Source of the DNA: Akebia trifoliata | Lineage: Eukaryota; Streptophyta; Magnoliopsida; Ranunculales; Lardizabalaceae | DNA length: 64,000 bases | NCBI GenBank assembly: GCA_017979445.1 | Contig: CM030706.1 | Location: 25,770,281-25,834,280 of the forward strand | Direction: 5' to 3' | Position numbers and translations under genes: made by a program | Shown: positions 49,346 through 61,660 of the stretch, piece by piece | Layout of the letters: every line of letters begins with the position of its first letter | Position numbering within the stretch: position 1 is the first letter of the stretch | Notes under the pieces: model-generated | The model's input: only the letters and a program-made list of their open reading frames with translations | Database searches by the model: none | What the model was told of the DNA's origin: nothing

Positions 49346-49862
49346 TTTCCTATCTTAGATCTAAGCCTAGCAATCTTTGCAAATGCAGAAAATTGATCTA
49401 GTTCGAAGTTTTACCTCTTTGATGTTATCAAAATCTTTAGCTTCTTGGTTATCCTCAAAACTTGCAATGAGTCGATCAATTTCTTCTCCAATGTCGAACC
49501 CTAACGGACATTCTAAGTGGATGTAAATCAAGTCTAAATATGGAAGAAAGCTAGGGTTTTTTTGGGGTTTCTTTTTAGAAGAGAAGAGTAAATAAAAGCT
49601 AGAAAATTTCTAGAAATTCTCTTAAGTAGGGTATTTATAGAGTTACAGGTATGTAAGGGTCATTAATAATTCTGTTTTCATTTATTTGATAAGTCCATGT
49701 CCCAAATTTTGATTTTTGTGAACTTATAGTCTATTTTTGTTAATTTTTTGATATAGATATAATGGTGTAATCATAATTGTCAGAATCAATTTCTATAAAT
49801 TTTCCTGTTTGGTTGGCCTACGAATTTCCTCGAGATTAGCATTAAATTTTTTGGTTGTTACA
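49346..49862 (-). mobile_element. Element B 5' LTR, piece 3
   Basis: It resumes the LTR exactly where 28209 broke off. AGAAAATTGATCTAGTTCGAAG and GAGTCGATCAATTTCTTC match about 12769-12866, and the end GTTGTTACA matches 13241. Confidence 0.85.
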
Positions 49863-52800
49863 GATCGTGCCTTGAGAAAGGGTTGGATTAGTTCATAAAA
49901 AATCCCAACCACTAAATGTTGCGATTACATGATTTGGATCAGGCATTTCTTGAGTCAATGTAACCTAACCTATATATAAAATATATAGGAGAAGAAAATA
50001 TAGAATTTATTTTGTTTAACTCTTTCTTTTATATTATAGCTATACTTGTAAAATGCATTCCATAATTGAAGGGCAAATTAGCATTCATGTGTTGAATAGC
50101 ATTAAATATTTGGATTTGATAGTAGATTAGACCTAAATTTCCTAGTGGTATGTGTATCTTCATTTGAAGTTTAACAATACTACAAATCATCATTAAATGA
50201 TTTCTCAAAGAAAAGTAAGAACATGTTCTCACAAGTTAGGAACTAAAGGATAAATAAAATTAAAAGACAGACCAATGAATGAACAAGTAGCACACTGATT
50301 TAGTTATCAAAATGAATACCCAAAGGTTCCCAACAACTAGGCCATATCGAAATCAGTTACCTTGGCATTGATGTTTTAATCCATCAATCTATTTTTGCCT
50401 CGTGCAAATAGGCAAGCCTATAACATATACAACATGTTTAGAAAGAGTTTGTTTTAATGCAAACAAGAATATAAGAGTACAAATTCAAAGTTGAATTACT
50501 AAACTTACGCCTTAGAAGTGCCAACAGTAATATGCTTCAAATCACTTTTTTGAAGTTCCAAAGAAACTAAAAGCTGATAAATTCCCACATTTGATCGAAA
50601 TCTCAGATTCTTATATTTAAAAATATATTTTGGGATTAATTCATGATGAGGTAGAATCTTTTCAAATTTAATTTAATTCAAAATAAAATGACAAGAAATA
50701 AATGTAAAAAGTGAAACATCAAATGGTAATTGATCAACATAAAAATTAGGACATAACTATTTTCATTCACCACTATCACTGACAAAGAATTGACCATCTT
50801 AAGAAAGCAATCTTATCCACATATATACAAAACAAAAATAGCCTATCCAATTATCACGTAGTTCCACCACATCAAATAGGATTGAAAAAAAAATATCATG
50901 ATTCACCCACAAAAAAGTAACTGGCAAAATAAAAATTTATTACTGATCAACAGAAGCTTGAAGATTATTGTCGTTGGGACTCTAAAAAAGGTTATTTTGA
51001 TTATTAATACAAGAAAAGATAGTAAAAGATTCTTAGTATAAGAAAGGTGGTGGAATAACAAGTTATTACCTATGTACCTTGTAATACTTCATCCATATCT
51101 ATGGTGCGATTAAGTTGTCAACTTATGAATAACATTAGTGCCTAAAATTACATCATCATGGTCATCTAAAACTCGATCATCTCTTGATGTGTCTTGAAGA
51201 CTTCTTGACATGCTTCATTTGCACAACAATTTGCCTCAACTATCACGCGCCCAAATCCAACATGAATCCCAAATTTTCATTTGTTAGATCTTAAGGCATG
51301 ATTAACTATCTCAACCCATTTTAGCATATAATAATAAATGACAGATCATGTTTCACAATTAAGTTGTGTGCTTTAAAAATGTTGAGAAAAAGAGTTAAAA
51401 TGTTTTAGGAATAACTCGAGAGGTGAAGGGATAGAACATCAAAATTTGTTCTATCCCTTCTTTTTTGTTCATTGTGGAAGCCAATCAATGGGGAGGGTCC
51501 ACTAATAAGTGTTCTCTCTTTTTAAGATATAACGACAAAGCTCAAATATAAGTTAGATGTAGGTTTTCCCACAAGAGATATTTCTAAGCATTGAAGCTCA
51601 AACTAGAATCAACTTGTATTCTAGAAATGTATGGAAACCAAGTATAATACTTAAGCACTTTGAATGCTTGATATTGGAAGAAAAAAAAAAAAATGACACC
51701 TAGTCTCATAGAAGAAAAAATGTAAAATACCTTAAAAACTTCCATTAATATGAGTACCAACAATATAATGTATATGATATATTATGGAAAGGAAAAAACA
51801 TAAAAACAAAAGACATGGGAAAAATAATAAGAAATGAAATCTATAACATAAACAATAATTCCATAAGTCTCAAAGAAGACAAGGAATGACCTCCTTTCTA
51901 AGACGTAGAAAGGGGTCTTAGCCTAGCATGATAAAGCCAAGGAAAGTCATGAAATACAAAGAAATAGAAGAAACAAGGTGAAAAAGAAGAATCTCCCACG
52001 CTCTAAGCTCCAACAATGAATGAGGCAAAAGCCAAAATATGGAAAATGATGGAGGGTCAATGGTTTAAATTGAGAACATGAAATGATAAGGTGGATAGTG
52101 AGGGGCTAATGGATTGGTGGAGGGAGTAATGTGGATGTAGAAGGGTGTGATCTCCACGCAATAAAAAAGAATCTCACCACTTTGGTGCACGTAGGTGAGA
52201 GGAGTTGAAAAAGATGGTAAAGAAAAGCTTAACAAATGAGGCATTGGTTCTTGGTAATGTTTGCATTACATAAGGATTGAAGAACCAATAAGAGGTATAG
52301 AATCCAAATAATAGAGAGGGGATAGGGGTTGGGATGTGCGTACATACACAAGGCAATGATTGACTCCATGTCTTACCACTTTCGACTTCATTTTAAATGT
52401 CAATGGTAAGATATTGCCATTTGTAGCTCCAAGATCAATCACTATGTGAAAATGTTTGATATTCAACAACCTTATGCGTCAAATTAGCACGACGAATCGA
52501 TTTTTGTCAAATCACAAAATTCTACAAGTTGGGTTGTTGAACTATAAAAAAATTATAGCTTTGGGTCGTCTAATCTACAAATTCGATGGCTCTCAACTGT
52601 AGAATATGGGAACTGATGATGAATATGACGACTCTAGACTATCAAATTTATTTTGAGCAGAAATAGAGTCAACAAAAAAGGAGTCTCTCAAAATACACAA
52701 AAATAACTCCCAAGCCATCAAATCACCTCACCAACAAGAATATCACCCAAGGTACCCTTGGGACTACCTCTATTTATTAGAGGAAAAGAACGATCAAAAT

Positions 52801-53126
52801 CTGAAACACGTGTACTAGACGAGGTCGGATGACTATCTCCTGTAGGAATCAAGTTGTCAAAATCCTCCATCGATGGGCTATCAAAATCTTCCATCAACGA
52901 GCTATCAGAATTATTTGTCAGTGATATAATTCTTGTATAGAATAACATTAAAAAAATAGTATAAACGTTAGGAAGCAATAATATTAAAAATTAAAACAAT
53001 ATATCAAATAGTGAGTTAAATAGCAGTTGAAGTAGAAATGTTACATAATATCAACAATGAAATAATAATATATCATTATTATTATAATACACTAGTTTTC
53101 ATAAAGATATACATCAATGTACCAGT
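49863..53126. other. AT-rich flank without a recognised gene
   Basis: No LTR termini, arrays or domains were recognised. The frame at 52718-52978 (minus) is Ser/Asp-rich without a known motif and lies downstream of the CACTA remnant. It could be part of that transposon but I cannot show it. Confidence 0.45.
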
Positions 53127-53690
53127 ATAGTTAGTTTTCATCATGTTCTTCTATGATATCTTCTTAAACAACGGATGATAAAGTTTCCACATTACTTGTC
53201 ATAAATACTAGAGGATCTTCATAAGCATCTATGTCTTTGTTCAGTTTCTTCGGAGATTTTAAAACCACTTGCCAAACTTCTGTAGGTTGACTTTGTTCCT
53301 TACAATAAAAAACTTGAGTTTCTTGTAACGCAAGAATAAATGGTTTATCGTCCACTTTAGTATTTCTCATCAATATCTCTAAATTAACATATCATAAATT
53401 TGTTTCTCAATCAACCACTATCCATTTGAATCTTCTATATGCACCCAATCACAATAAAATATTATCTTTTTGAAGTCTAGGTAGTCCAACTCAAGTATTT
53501 TCTTTATAATACCATAATAGGTAACTTCTTTATCTACAAAATTGGTATCTCTAGCATTTGCTTGAAAACTAGTTACAGCTTTCACTGATACCCCTAAGTT
53601 TTGTGTTGATAAATTCATTTCATACTCCGTTGTATAAAAATCATACCCATTTAATACGTATGTAATTTATGAAATTGCATCAACATTTGG
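53127..53690 (-). pseudogene. CACTA transposon protein remnant (DUF4216 region)
   Basis: The minus strand reads, from about 53665 down: YVLNGYDFYTTEYEMNLSTQNLGV, then VTSFQANARD and EVTYYGIIKKILELDY (53418-53618), a CDWVHIEDSNG motif, and after one frame break PFILALQETQVFYCKEQ and WQVVLKSPKK (53164-53373). This order is that of the DUF4216 domain at the C-terminal end of plant CACTA (En/Spm-type) transposase-related proteins. A stop after VETLSSVV and a short acidic tail EDIIEEHDEN end it. The transposase core and the CACTA terminal repeats were not found. Confidence 0.8.
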
Positions 53691-54098
53691 GCCGTTACCA
53701 AGTTTTTTTTTATTGATGGGCTGAAATTATAATGTAATTGTTCTCTAAATCAATGAGTGTATGACAGTGCCTTCTTTACTCATAAGCTGATCTTTTTGAC
53801 TGTTAGCCCTTTAAGCATTAATTTGAAGGTATTAATTATATTTCTTATAGAAGATAATATGAATTAATGAGGTTTATATTCATACGACAAACAAATAAAC
53901 TTGAGTTGATTTTACAATTTTTTCTATTGAGAATTCTTAGTAGATTGACAAAGTACCCATTTGCGAACTTGATCATGCTCCACCTTATTTAGAACATATT
54001 ATTTCCCATTTTTATAAATCAGTTTCCATCTATTTTCGTAATATTTAGGAAAATTATCTTATCTTTATTCTCCCTTAAATATACTATACAATCATTGG
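53691..54098. other. Unassigned AT-rich DNA
   Basis: It lies upstream of the DUF4216 remnant (in its direction). No further transposase motif was readable. Confidence 0.4.
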
Positions 54099-54453
54099 TG
54101 TAGACACCCCAATTTGCACTAACCCATTAGGAAAATCCAAATTTTCTCGAGTTGATTTCAGTTAAGAACTTAAGCCTCTCAACAGGCCCGCATTGCCACT
54201 TGGCATCATTTTCATACATACATGCATCTTGTCATATAATTTGCATGCTCAACCTTGCCCTAATGCAATCTAATTCCATACCACATTCCATGATCCAATC
54301 CGAATCCATATCCATTCTCCATCCTCCATTAACCGATCCATCACCCATACCCTAACCCAAGTCCATAAATAAAGTCCATATCCTAGTCAAGCCAAGTCAT
54401 CCTAAAACCTTAACCCATATCCAAATCCATTATCCATAAACAAAGTCCATAGC
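54099..54453 (+). mobile_element. LTR fragment, plus sense, truncated by TatB
   Basis: It begins TGTAGACACCCCAATTTGC, a start shared with Tat/Ogre-like LTRs but of a different family from TatA. The right part is built of CCATATCCAAATCCAT-like units. It ends where the TatB LTR begins. Confidence 0.6.
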
Positions 54454-55927
54454 TAAAAGCGCTCTCGATCTGCGGGGTATGCGGATCCACTTTTGATTTT
54501 TGAGGTTTGAAAGTCGCCACCTAATTATTACAATCTAGGAACCGAACACTAATTCTAAAAGGCAATAACACTAATCTACGAAAGAAAATACGGGTCCAGG
54601 GATCACGTTACGAGGTTGGAAGGTGTTAGGCACCAACCCCACCCGACAAACGCCGGTCTTTACTTTTTCCAAATAAAACTACATTGCTAAAAGACCTAAA
54701 TAAAAAAATAAAAAAATAAGAATGAAAAATATATAGATGATCACAACGATAGTTCCCTCAGAGCTGGCGGAGAGATTCCTTGCTTGTGATTCTTTACTTC
54801 GTTTCTGTTACTGGATCTGCTTCGGATTTTCAAGATGAAGTATATTTTCCTTAGATCTAAGTGCTCCTAATTTTTTATGAATTTTTAGGTTCTTTAGAAG
54901 GATTTCTAGGTGTTTTTCGAGCAAAAGTTGGGGTTTGGGTGTTAAGTAAGGAGTTATGACTTCAAAATTAGGGTCTGGGGAAGGCTAAGGAGACATTTGA
55001 CCTACTTTTTCTATGATTTAGTTTTTCATACAAAAATCGATTGTAGAGGTCCTTATTTATAGACTTTTTTAGGTGTTTTTTAGATAGAGTTAGTGTTTAA
55101 TTTGAATTCTTTTAGATAGTTTTAGAGTTTAATTAGAATTTTATTAGGGTTAGGGTTTGACTTTGATCTTATTAGATTGATTAGGGTTTTGACTTAAGTC
55201 TCACTTGATTGACTAAAACTTAGGGTTTTGACTTAAGTCTTACTTGATTGACTTGATTTTAGGATTTTGACTTAAGTCTCACTTGATTGACTTGAATTAA
55301 ATTTTTTTTAATTATAATTAGGATTTCACTTTACATTAATTAATGTTTTAATTATTAAAATTATAAAATTACCATTTTGGCCCTCGAAGAGGATTTTTTG
55401 CATTTTAAGTCATTTTTCAATGTTTCAGGATGTTTTGAAATCGATTTTTCATAAGAATTTCAATAGGAATATTGTTTGTGTCATTTATGAAATTTTTTGT
55501 GCGAAATGGTAGTGAACTTTATGAGGGGCATTTTCATAATTTTATTGAATTTTGTGAAAATTGACGGAATGGTTTATTTGATTTCGATTTGTTGTTTTAT
55601 GTATTAGAAAGAGTTTTCCTAAGCGTAATGTAGGCTCTAGGAATGTTTTGAGGTTAGGGGTATTTTGATAATTTGATTATTTTTTAGTGATTTTTATCGT
55701 GAAACTTCTTTTTATCTGAAAAATGATGATTTCTAGGTTTTTGGGGTTATATTTTCCTAGCGTAGCGTGGTTTCTATAGTTTTGTTAATTTAAGATACCT
55801 CATCCAGATTTCTGAAACATATATAGTAACAAAATAGAGCATTGGAATAACCATCCATCATTGGGTACCATCGCGATCAGGTTTAGGAGTTGATTAATCA
55901 AGCGAATGTAAAAATGGGGTGTCAACA
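54454..55927 (-). mobile_element. 3' LTR of TatB
   Basis: TAAAAGCGCTCTCGATC (TG changed to TA) to GGGTGTCAACA, 1,474 bp. It includes GGTTGGAAGGTGTTAGGCACC and AAGCGTAATGTAGGCTCTAGG, shared with 25543-27264. Tandem GACTTAAGTCT(C/T)ACTTGATT units lie at 55160-55295. Confidence 0.9.
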
Positions 55928-55945
55928 GATACCCCTCTTTGGTAG
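55928..55945 (-). other. Polypurine tract of TatB
   Basis: The minus strand reads CTACCAAAGAGGGGTATC next to the LTR. Confidence 0.8.
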
Positions 55946-56244
55946 AAGGTTGAAGCAAAACTAGATAGCAAATCTATTTTGGTAGATAGTGTGATATCTG
56001 AATGCCAAAGTTAGTGACAGTTCATTTTGTAGTCTGATTTAGCAATTCATCGGAGCGTTCAGATCCTTGAGGATAAAACTCTCCCCGAACTAAAAGTTGT
56101 CAGGTCTTCCAGTGAGAGCTCTCATTGACAGCGTCAGATCTTTGAATTTTTAAAAAATTCTCCTTGAATAACGAAACAAATGTGCAAGTATGTGTAGTTG
56201 AAAACTGAGATAAATCTCAAAGAGTTTGCGCAAAATCTAGGTAA

Positions 56245-56605
56245 AATCTGAGCATAAATTAACTATAAACTGAGCATAATCTGAGCATAAACTGAGCATA
56301 AACTGGACATAAACTGAGCATAACTGAGCATAATTCTAAGAAAAACCCTCGGTGGTATCTGAGCATAATTTCAAAAAACCCTTGGCAGCATCTGAGTATA
56401 ATTCCGATAAAATCCTCGGCTACCCGGTATCTAAGCATAATTTTGAGAAAACCCTCTGCGGCATCTAAACATAATTTCGAGAAAACCCTCGGTGGTATCT
56501 GAGCATAATTCAAAGAAACCCTTGGCGGTATCTGAGCATAATTTTGAGAAAATCCTCGGCGGCATCTGAGCATAATTTCGAGAAAATCCTCGATGGCATC
56601 TGGCT
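56245..56605 (-). repeat. Tandem array with CGAGAAAACCCTCG core (TatB)
   Basis: About ten units of about 34 bases (ATCTGAGCATAATTTCGAGA, then AAACCCTCGG(C/T)GGC), with shorter CTGAGCATAAA units at the left. The core is the reverse complement of the TatA core, but the rest of the unit and its length differ. Confidence 0.92.
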
Positions 56606-56624
56606 GAGTAAAATTGAGAAGGAA

Positions 56625-56860
56625 AGAATGAATCTGGGAAAGAATGATTGAAAATGAATCTGGAAAAGAGTGATTGAATCTGAGAATGAATAGATCTGGG
56701 AAAGAATGATTGAAAATGAATTTGGAAAAGAGTGATTGAATCTGAGAATTAATAGATCTGGAAAAGAATGATTGAAAATGAATCTGGAAAAGAATTATTG
56801 AATCTGAGAATGAATAGATCTAAGAAAAAATGTTTGAAAATGAATCTGAAAAAGAAAGAA
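56625..56860 (-). repeat. ~64-bp tandem repeat (GAATCTGGGAAAGAATGATT type)
   Basis: About three and a half units combining GAAAGAATGATTGAAAATGAA, TCTGGAAAAGAGTGATTGAA and TCTGAGAATGAATAGATC. Counterpart of 43905-44070. Confidence 0.9.
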
Positions 56861-56869
56861 TGCCTTATT

Positions 56870-58465
56870 TCCTATTATAGGTGAAAGGGTAATGAGTTAA
56901 TCTCTGGGCAAAACCAAATGTGAGATCAGAAACGCTTCTGTTTGAGCCTCGAAGTCATTCAAAATTTTATGAATTTTAACTTCTTTTTAACCTCAAGGGT
57001 TTTCAAAAAAATACAATCAAGAGGGTGACCTTAAATTTGGGGTTCTCATTATCTTTTAGAATTAACATTGATCAAGTTTGAGAACAAAATGTACTTAATT
57101 GGACAGGAAACATTGTATTGAACATATCTGATAAAAAAAATGCCCCTAGTATAAGGGGGAAAATACATATCAAAGAAGAAAGAAAGTGCCCCTTGTATGA
57201 AGGTTCGAAATATTTGATTACCACAAGTGCAATAAAGATACAACTTTTTAATTTTGACTTTTTATATTAAAGATTTTGGGTAAGGCTCAAGGGAACAAAA
57301 TATTTCCTTTTGAGACTCATCATGGAATTCACCCTTCTCCCCCTTAGTTCATTTGGGGAAGAAAAAATTTTCAGATTAATTGTAAACAAGATACTTGTGG
57401 CTTTGAGTTTTTGCCATGTATAAACTAAGTCTTAAACTTGATTATTCGGACTTCTGATGTTTCGGCTCGAACCTCCTTAGATTATCTTCTGTTTTTCTTT
57501 ATTGCTCTAACTTTTACCTAGATCGCCTTTTCAGGTTTTCAATCTAGTGAGCTTTTTTTTTTCTTTACTCTGATTGTTGCCAAGATCTTCCTTTTGGATT
57601 TCAACCTTGCGAGCTTGCCTTAATTTTTGCCTAAGTCACCCTTTTCGGATTTTCAACTTAGCAGGCTTTGTTTCTTCCTTTTTTATTTTTGAACTTCTGG
57701 AGTTACCATCTGATCATGCTTTACTACCTTAACTTTTTCACATGGTACTTACGAGGACTTTCATGAGTAAGCTTAGGACTGGGTATAAAAATAAAGGAAT
57801 TTTGAGGCTCAAAACCCGAATGCCCCTTGTATGGCATTTCTTTATTTTTTTATAAACTTTCTTCCCTATTTGACAACATATTTATTTTTTCATGTAGGAA
57901 AATATATATTTTTTATTTTGATGTGGTCAGGCATGAAGTAACTTCTAAAGTTGCCTACGTACCCTAGATTTTTAGGATCAGACCAAAACGTAGTTCGGAT
58001 TCTCCCTCCCCTAGGTTAGGTGATCAGGCTGAGAAAGAAAAAGGCATCACTTTTTTTTGAAAAGACTACAAAGGACTGAGAAAGGAAATACTGAACTGGG
58101 TAACAGGAAAATTGATTCGGCCAAAGATGGCCTCCTTAAATGTAGTACCGCTTGATCTGGTGAAGGTTGGTTGACTCTGGTAGTTCAATTCTATCATGAT
58201 CTTGAAATTTGACATTTTTTTCAGGTATTATTTTCTTAATGAATGAATCTCTCAATTGAATTCAAACTTCCTCCTATGATCGAGGACAAGTACTCAATTT
58301 TCTTTGAAGTCTGATGATTAAATCCTTGACTTGTAAGTGGAGAACTTTGATTTTCTTGTCAAATGTGTGAGTGACTCTTCTTTGAAGAGTTTGCATATGG
58401 AACAGAACTCTAAGTTATTTTTCTTCAATTTTGTTTAGTTCTTCGTACCTTTTTCTATTAAGAAC
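56870..58465 (-). other. TatB 3' non-coding region
   Basis: It matches TatA 42400-43900 in reverse complement at places (for example about 57930-57975, and the repeated GGATTTTCAA(C/T)(C/T)TAG(C/T)GAGCTT units at 57530-57670). No coding motif was found. Confidence 0.55.
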
Positions 58466-58469
58466 TTGA

Positions 58470-58870
58470 GATATGAGATTTGCATTTCAACGGGTAAGAC
58501 TACTTCTGTACCCCCGTAGTGTAAATGGTAGCTTCTCTGACCAATCCTGATATGATTGACACATTTTCTTAATGATTGCTTTCAGATTTTTATTGACCAC
58601 TTCAATTGCTCCATATTGGTCTGAGGACGGTAGGAGGATGATTTGTCATGCCGGATCCTGAACTTTGAACATAGAGTAATGACCTAAGCTTTGATGTACG
58701 ACCCATTATCAGAGATCAGCTCAAAAGGTACCCCCATATCGACTGATAATATGTGCTTGAATGAACTTTGCAATTCGAGATGTAGTGAAGATAGCACTAA
58801 TACATACTCTAACATCTTCTTTGATTCCATTGAAATGGGTGAGTATCTACTCCATGTTGAACAACACCCA
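58470..58870 (-). pseudogene. Tat-like integrase core remnant (TatB)
   Basis: Minus-strand DDE integrase. Descending: TSRIAKFIQAHIISRYG (about 58732-58785), a one-base frame break, VPFELISDNGSY with the second catalytic Asp (about 58695-58730), then a stop, KSSSYRPQTN (about 58622-58655), and after a short frame change GAIEVVNKNLKAIIKKMC, SYQDWSEKLPF and a joined remnant near VLPVEMQISYLKFL (about 58485-58500). Between the last two blocks about 20 residues of the family pattern are missing. The usual Glu position falls near E of AIEV. Order and motifs match Tat/Ogre integrases. Confidence 0.82.
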
Positions 58871-60209
58871 AGCTTGTACCTAACTTATCATCATAAGATC
58901 ACACGAACAAATCTTTCAAAATTTCTGAGTAAATCCATTATCCCTTTTTATTCCTTTGGAGGATAAGATGGTTTCTATTTGAATTTTTCTAGGAATTATT
59001 TTTCAAGGTCAATGACCTTTGCTTTCTGATTAAAAGTTGTTGAGCCCGACCTTTATCTTTTGAAATCTATCTTCGAAGTCAGATTAGTAGTTAATTCATT
59101 AATGCGCTCGAGGTATTCAAAAATTTCATTTATTCAAATGGGGCGACAGACGCCATTGTAAACTTGACAAACTAACTCGACTCAACAACAAAAAAAAAGA
59201 GTAGACTCGATCTAAAGAAAACATGACATTGATAAATTGATAAAAGAAAATTGGACTTGAGCTAATTCAAATAACTCATGAAAACTCAAGACAACTATCC
59301 ACAACGAGCATGATTAGGACTGAGGACTGAGACATTGCCTATAACCAACATGATTGAGGCACGGTGATCTTCAGGGAACAACTAGGCAATATTGAGAAAT
59401 TTTAAGGCTATTTCTAACCGTTGACTTGGTACTAACGTTTGTTCTAACTAACCGAACTTCCAACCCTAGCTAGACTATGGACAATTGAGCTTAGGTACAA
59501 TGATAACCCTTAAACCTCATTGAAGGTGAATTTAACCAGTTTCAGTATTACCCCCTTGATAATATTTTAATGAATCCTGAGATTTTATTGAGTTCTGTGC
59601 ACCAATCCATTAAACAATTCATCCATTCAATGATTATTCAAAAGGAAAATAATTTATTGCACTCTTGAAAATTATTAAAAAATAATGTCTTTATTTTAAC
59701 AAATTTGATTATTTTTTGAAATCATTTTTTTTTAGAAAAACATATTTTGGTAATTTTTCAAGGTCCATGCAAAAAATAGATTTTTGGTAAAAAAACATAT
59801 TTCAAAATTTTTCATGCAAAAATAGATCTTTTGTAAATCATTTTTCATTCATTTTCTTTTTTTAGAAAGCATTTTCTTTTGGAAAACATTTATCTGAAAA
59901 ATATTCTTCTTCCGAAAAATATTTTTCTTCTTTTAAAATAGATTGAAATTCGAAAGACTTTGATTTCCATTTTGATTTAAATGGCCCGGCCCATCATGAT
60001 TATTGGATCGAGATAGACTGGGTCATTATGAATTATTGTTAAAAATGGATTCTTTATTGGGTCGGTGTACCCATTTTAATTTCAAGTCAGGTAAAATAAA
60101 AATTTTGATTCTTGAGGACAACCATAAATTCTGATCTTATCATTCACATACATTCATCATTTAGAAGGTCCCATTCAATAAACAATTCGGGAACACCCAC
60201 AATAAGTTC
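58871..60209 (-). other. TatB central stretch without recognised domains
   Basis: Expected to hold reverse transcriptase and gag, but none was found. 59640-59960 is A/T-rich with GAAAAATATTTTTC-like palindromes. The deletion junction probably lies around 58900-59160. Confidence 0.5.
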
Positions 60210-60985
60210 GAGTCGTGACCTATGGGGAGATTTATAGACTCTAAGCTTACTATGTGTAATGCATTTTTATCTGGCCACCCTTGCCCAAGTACACCTATAT
60301 ACCTCTCGAGTGAACTCAATCAAACGATACATGGTAACTTAGTTTGATATACTGTATAGGTGATAATCTCAAACTTCAACTCACTACTCTGAAGCCAAAA
60401 ATAGCCAGTTTAATCCTTATCAGAGGTGACGCGCGATGCTTGAGCAAAGACACTCTTAAATCACCTCTTTTCTAGAATAGACGTAGTCTATCCTCTTAGT
60501 ACTGTAGTACATCGAAGCAGGATCTCGCTTAAGCACTGGTTTTGACCAAAAAGTGCAATTGATGTACTTATATTATCTTTAATATACCTATGGGTACAAG
60601 TCAAGAGTTGTAGCTTTCATAAATGGTTTGGCATCCCACGAGGGGACCGACCACGTACTAGTACTACGTTGGTAAACGGGACATGTGACTGTGTAGCTTA
60701 CAATAGGTTAAAGGCTCAAGTTGCTCCACCCTGGGTGTATCAATATACCTTTCAGAGTCACCTGATTAGACGGTATTGATGCCTCAGTTTAATATATCCT
60801 AAGGTACGTGACTGGAGTTGTGATTTTCATGAATGACATCGCATCTCCGAAGAGACCGGGCTATGCACTAATGCCACGTTGGTTATATGGGACATGCAAG
60901 CGTGCAAAATAATAAATGTGCTAGTGGTGTGTGCAAAACAGGGTAGGGTGTGCCCGGGGCCTTTTTCGAATAAATGGGCCCATGG
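60210..60985 (-). repeat. Conserved non-coding block, TatB copy
   Basis: Reverse complement of 39361-40085, with long matching stretches at the right end (about 60780-60985) and centre (GTACACCTATATACCTCTCGAG near 60289). TatB has an extra partial module near 60600-60780 that repeats the GACATG(T/C)(G/A) and ACGTTGGT motifs. Confidence 0.75.
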
Positions 60986-61660
60986 GCCAGATAAGATCAT
61001 TAATGGACTACTATCATAGTGAATACAATCATCAATAGATTATCAAGATCAAAGTCATGGTATGCAAATCAGAAGGAATTAAAATGAACCAATTAATCAA
61101 GACCAATCAATTAATATGTTAGAGTTAAGGTTCCATCAATCAAGATATCAAAAGGGTATCATCATATCAATCGAGTATCAAAAGGGAAATTATGCACCCT
61201 AATCTAGCACATAACCTTTTCAAACATGGACTCATCGAGTTAACTCATCTCATAGCATTCAATCCTCATATAACATGGAAACAATATCATCATGACATAT
61301 CAAGGGAATGTATAAGAACAAGCAACAAATTGCATGAAATCAATAAATTCAAACAAGTTGACTCGACTCATTACGTTCAAAATTGGGTATCATGGCAACA
61401 CATTATGGTAAAATTACACAAAGAGAATTAAAATAAATAGCACACGACTATTTCCTCACGTGATGTAAGATGAGTTCAACTGAGTTGACTCACCTAAAAA
61501 TTCACCCCTATGGTTGATTTTAGAAATCCAATCCCCTTTTTTTTTATAGTCCAATCAAAGATCGCTTTGGGTGACCCAGAAAAATTTGAGATTTCAAATA
61601 ATATTACATTGAGTGTAGAATGATAGTTGTGAGCATAAGGAGTTATGATTTTTTCCTTTT

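Larger units (their letters stand above)
10818..49862 (-). mobile_element. Element B: outer Ty3 chromovirus, split by nested insertions
   Basis: A minus-strand element whose parts are, left to right: 3' LTR 10818-13241; integrase/chromodomain 13242-14592; RNase H, reverse transcriptase, protease and gag 21178-24300; leader; and a 5' LTR in three pieces (24628-25542, 27270-28209, 49346-49862). The pieces sum to about 2,372 bp against 2,424 bp for the intact LTR, which supports the reconstruction. Each break coincides with a target duplication of the inserted element. A duplication around B itself was not recognisable (AAAAA on the left, GATCG on the right), so the outer ends carry some uncertainty. 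Confidence 0.8.
54454..61660 (-). mobile_element. TatB: Tat-like Ty3 element, 5' end missing
   Basis: A minus-strand relative of TatA. Left to right: 3' LTR (54454-55927), polypurine tract, tandem arrays, non-coding DNA, integrase remnant (about 58470-58870), then 5' region with the conserved block (60210-60985) and leader similarity to about 61650. No reverse-transcriptase, RNase H or gag motif was found. A primer-binding site and 5' LTR are absent from the right side. Confidence 0.8.

Noticed and set aside
54330..54453. CCCTAACCC and CCATATCC motifs resembling interstitial telomere repeats
   Set aside because: Plant telomere units (CCCTAAA) do not repeat here; the stretch is a degenerate CCATATCC-type repeat of an LTR.
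56259..56573. Minus-strand 104-codon repeat protein
   Set aside because: The 34-base unit is not a multiple of three, so the frame cycles through the array; it is a by-product of the tandem repeat.
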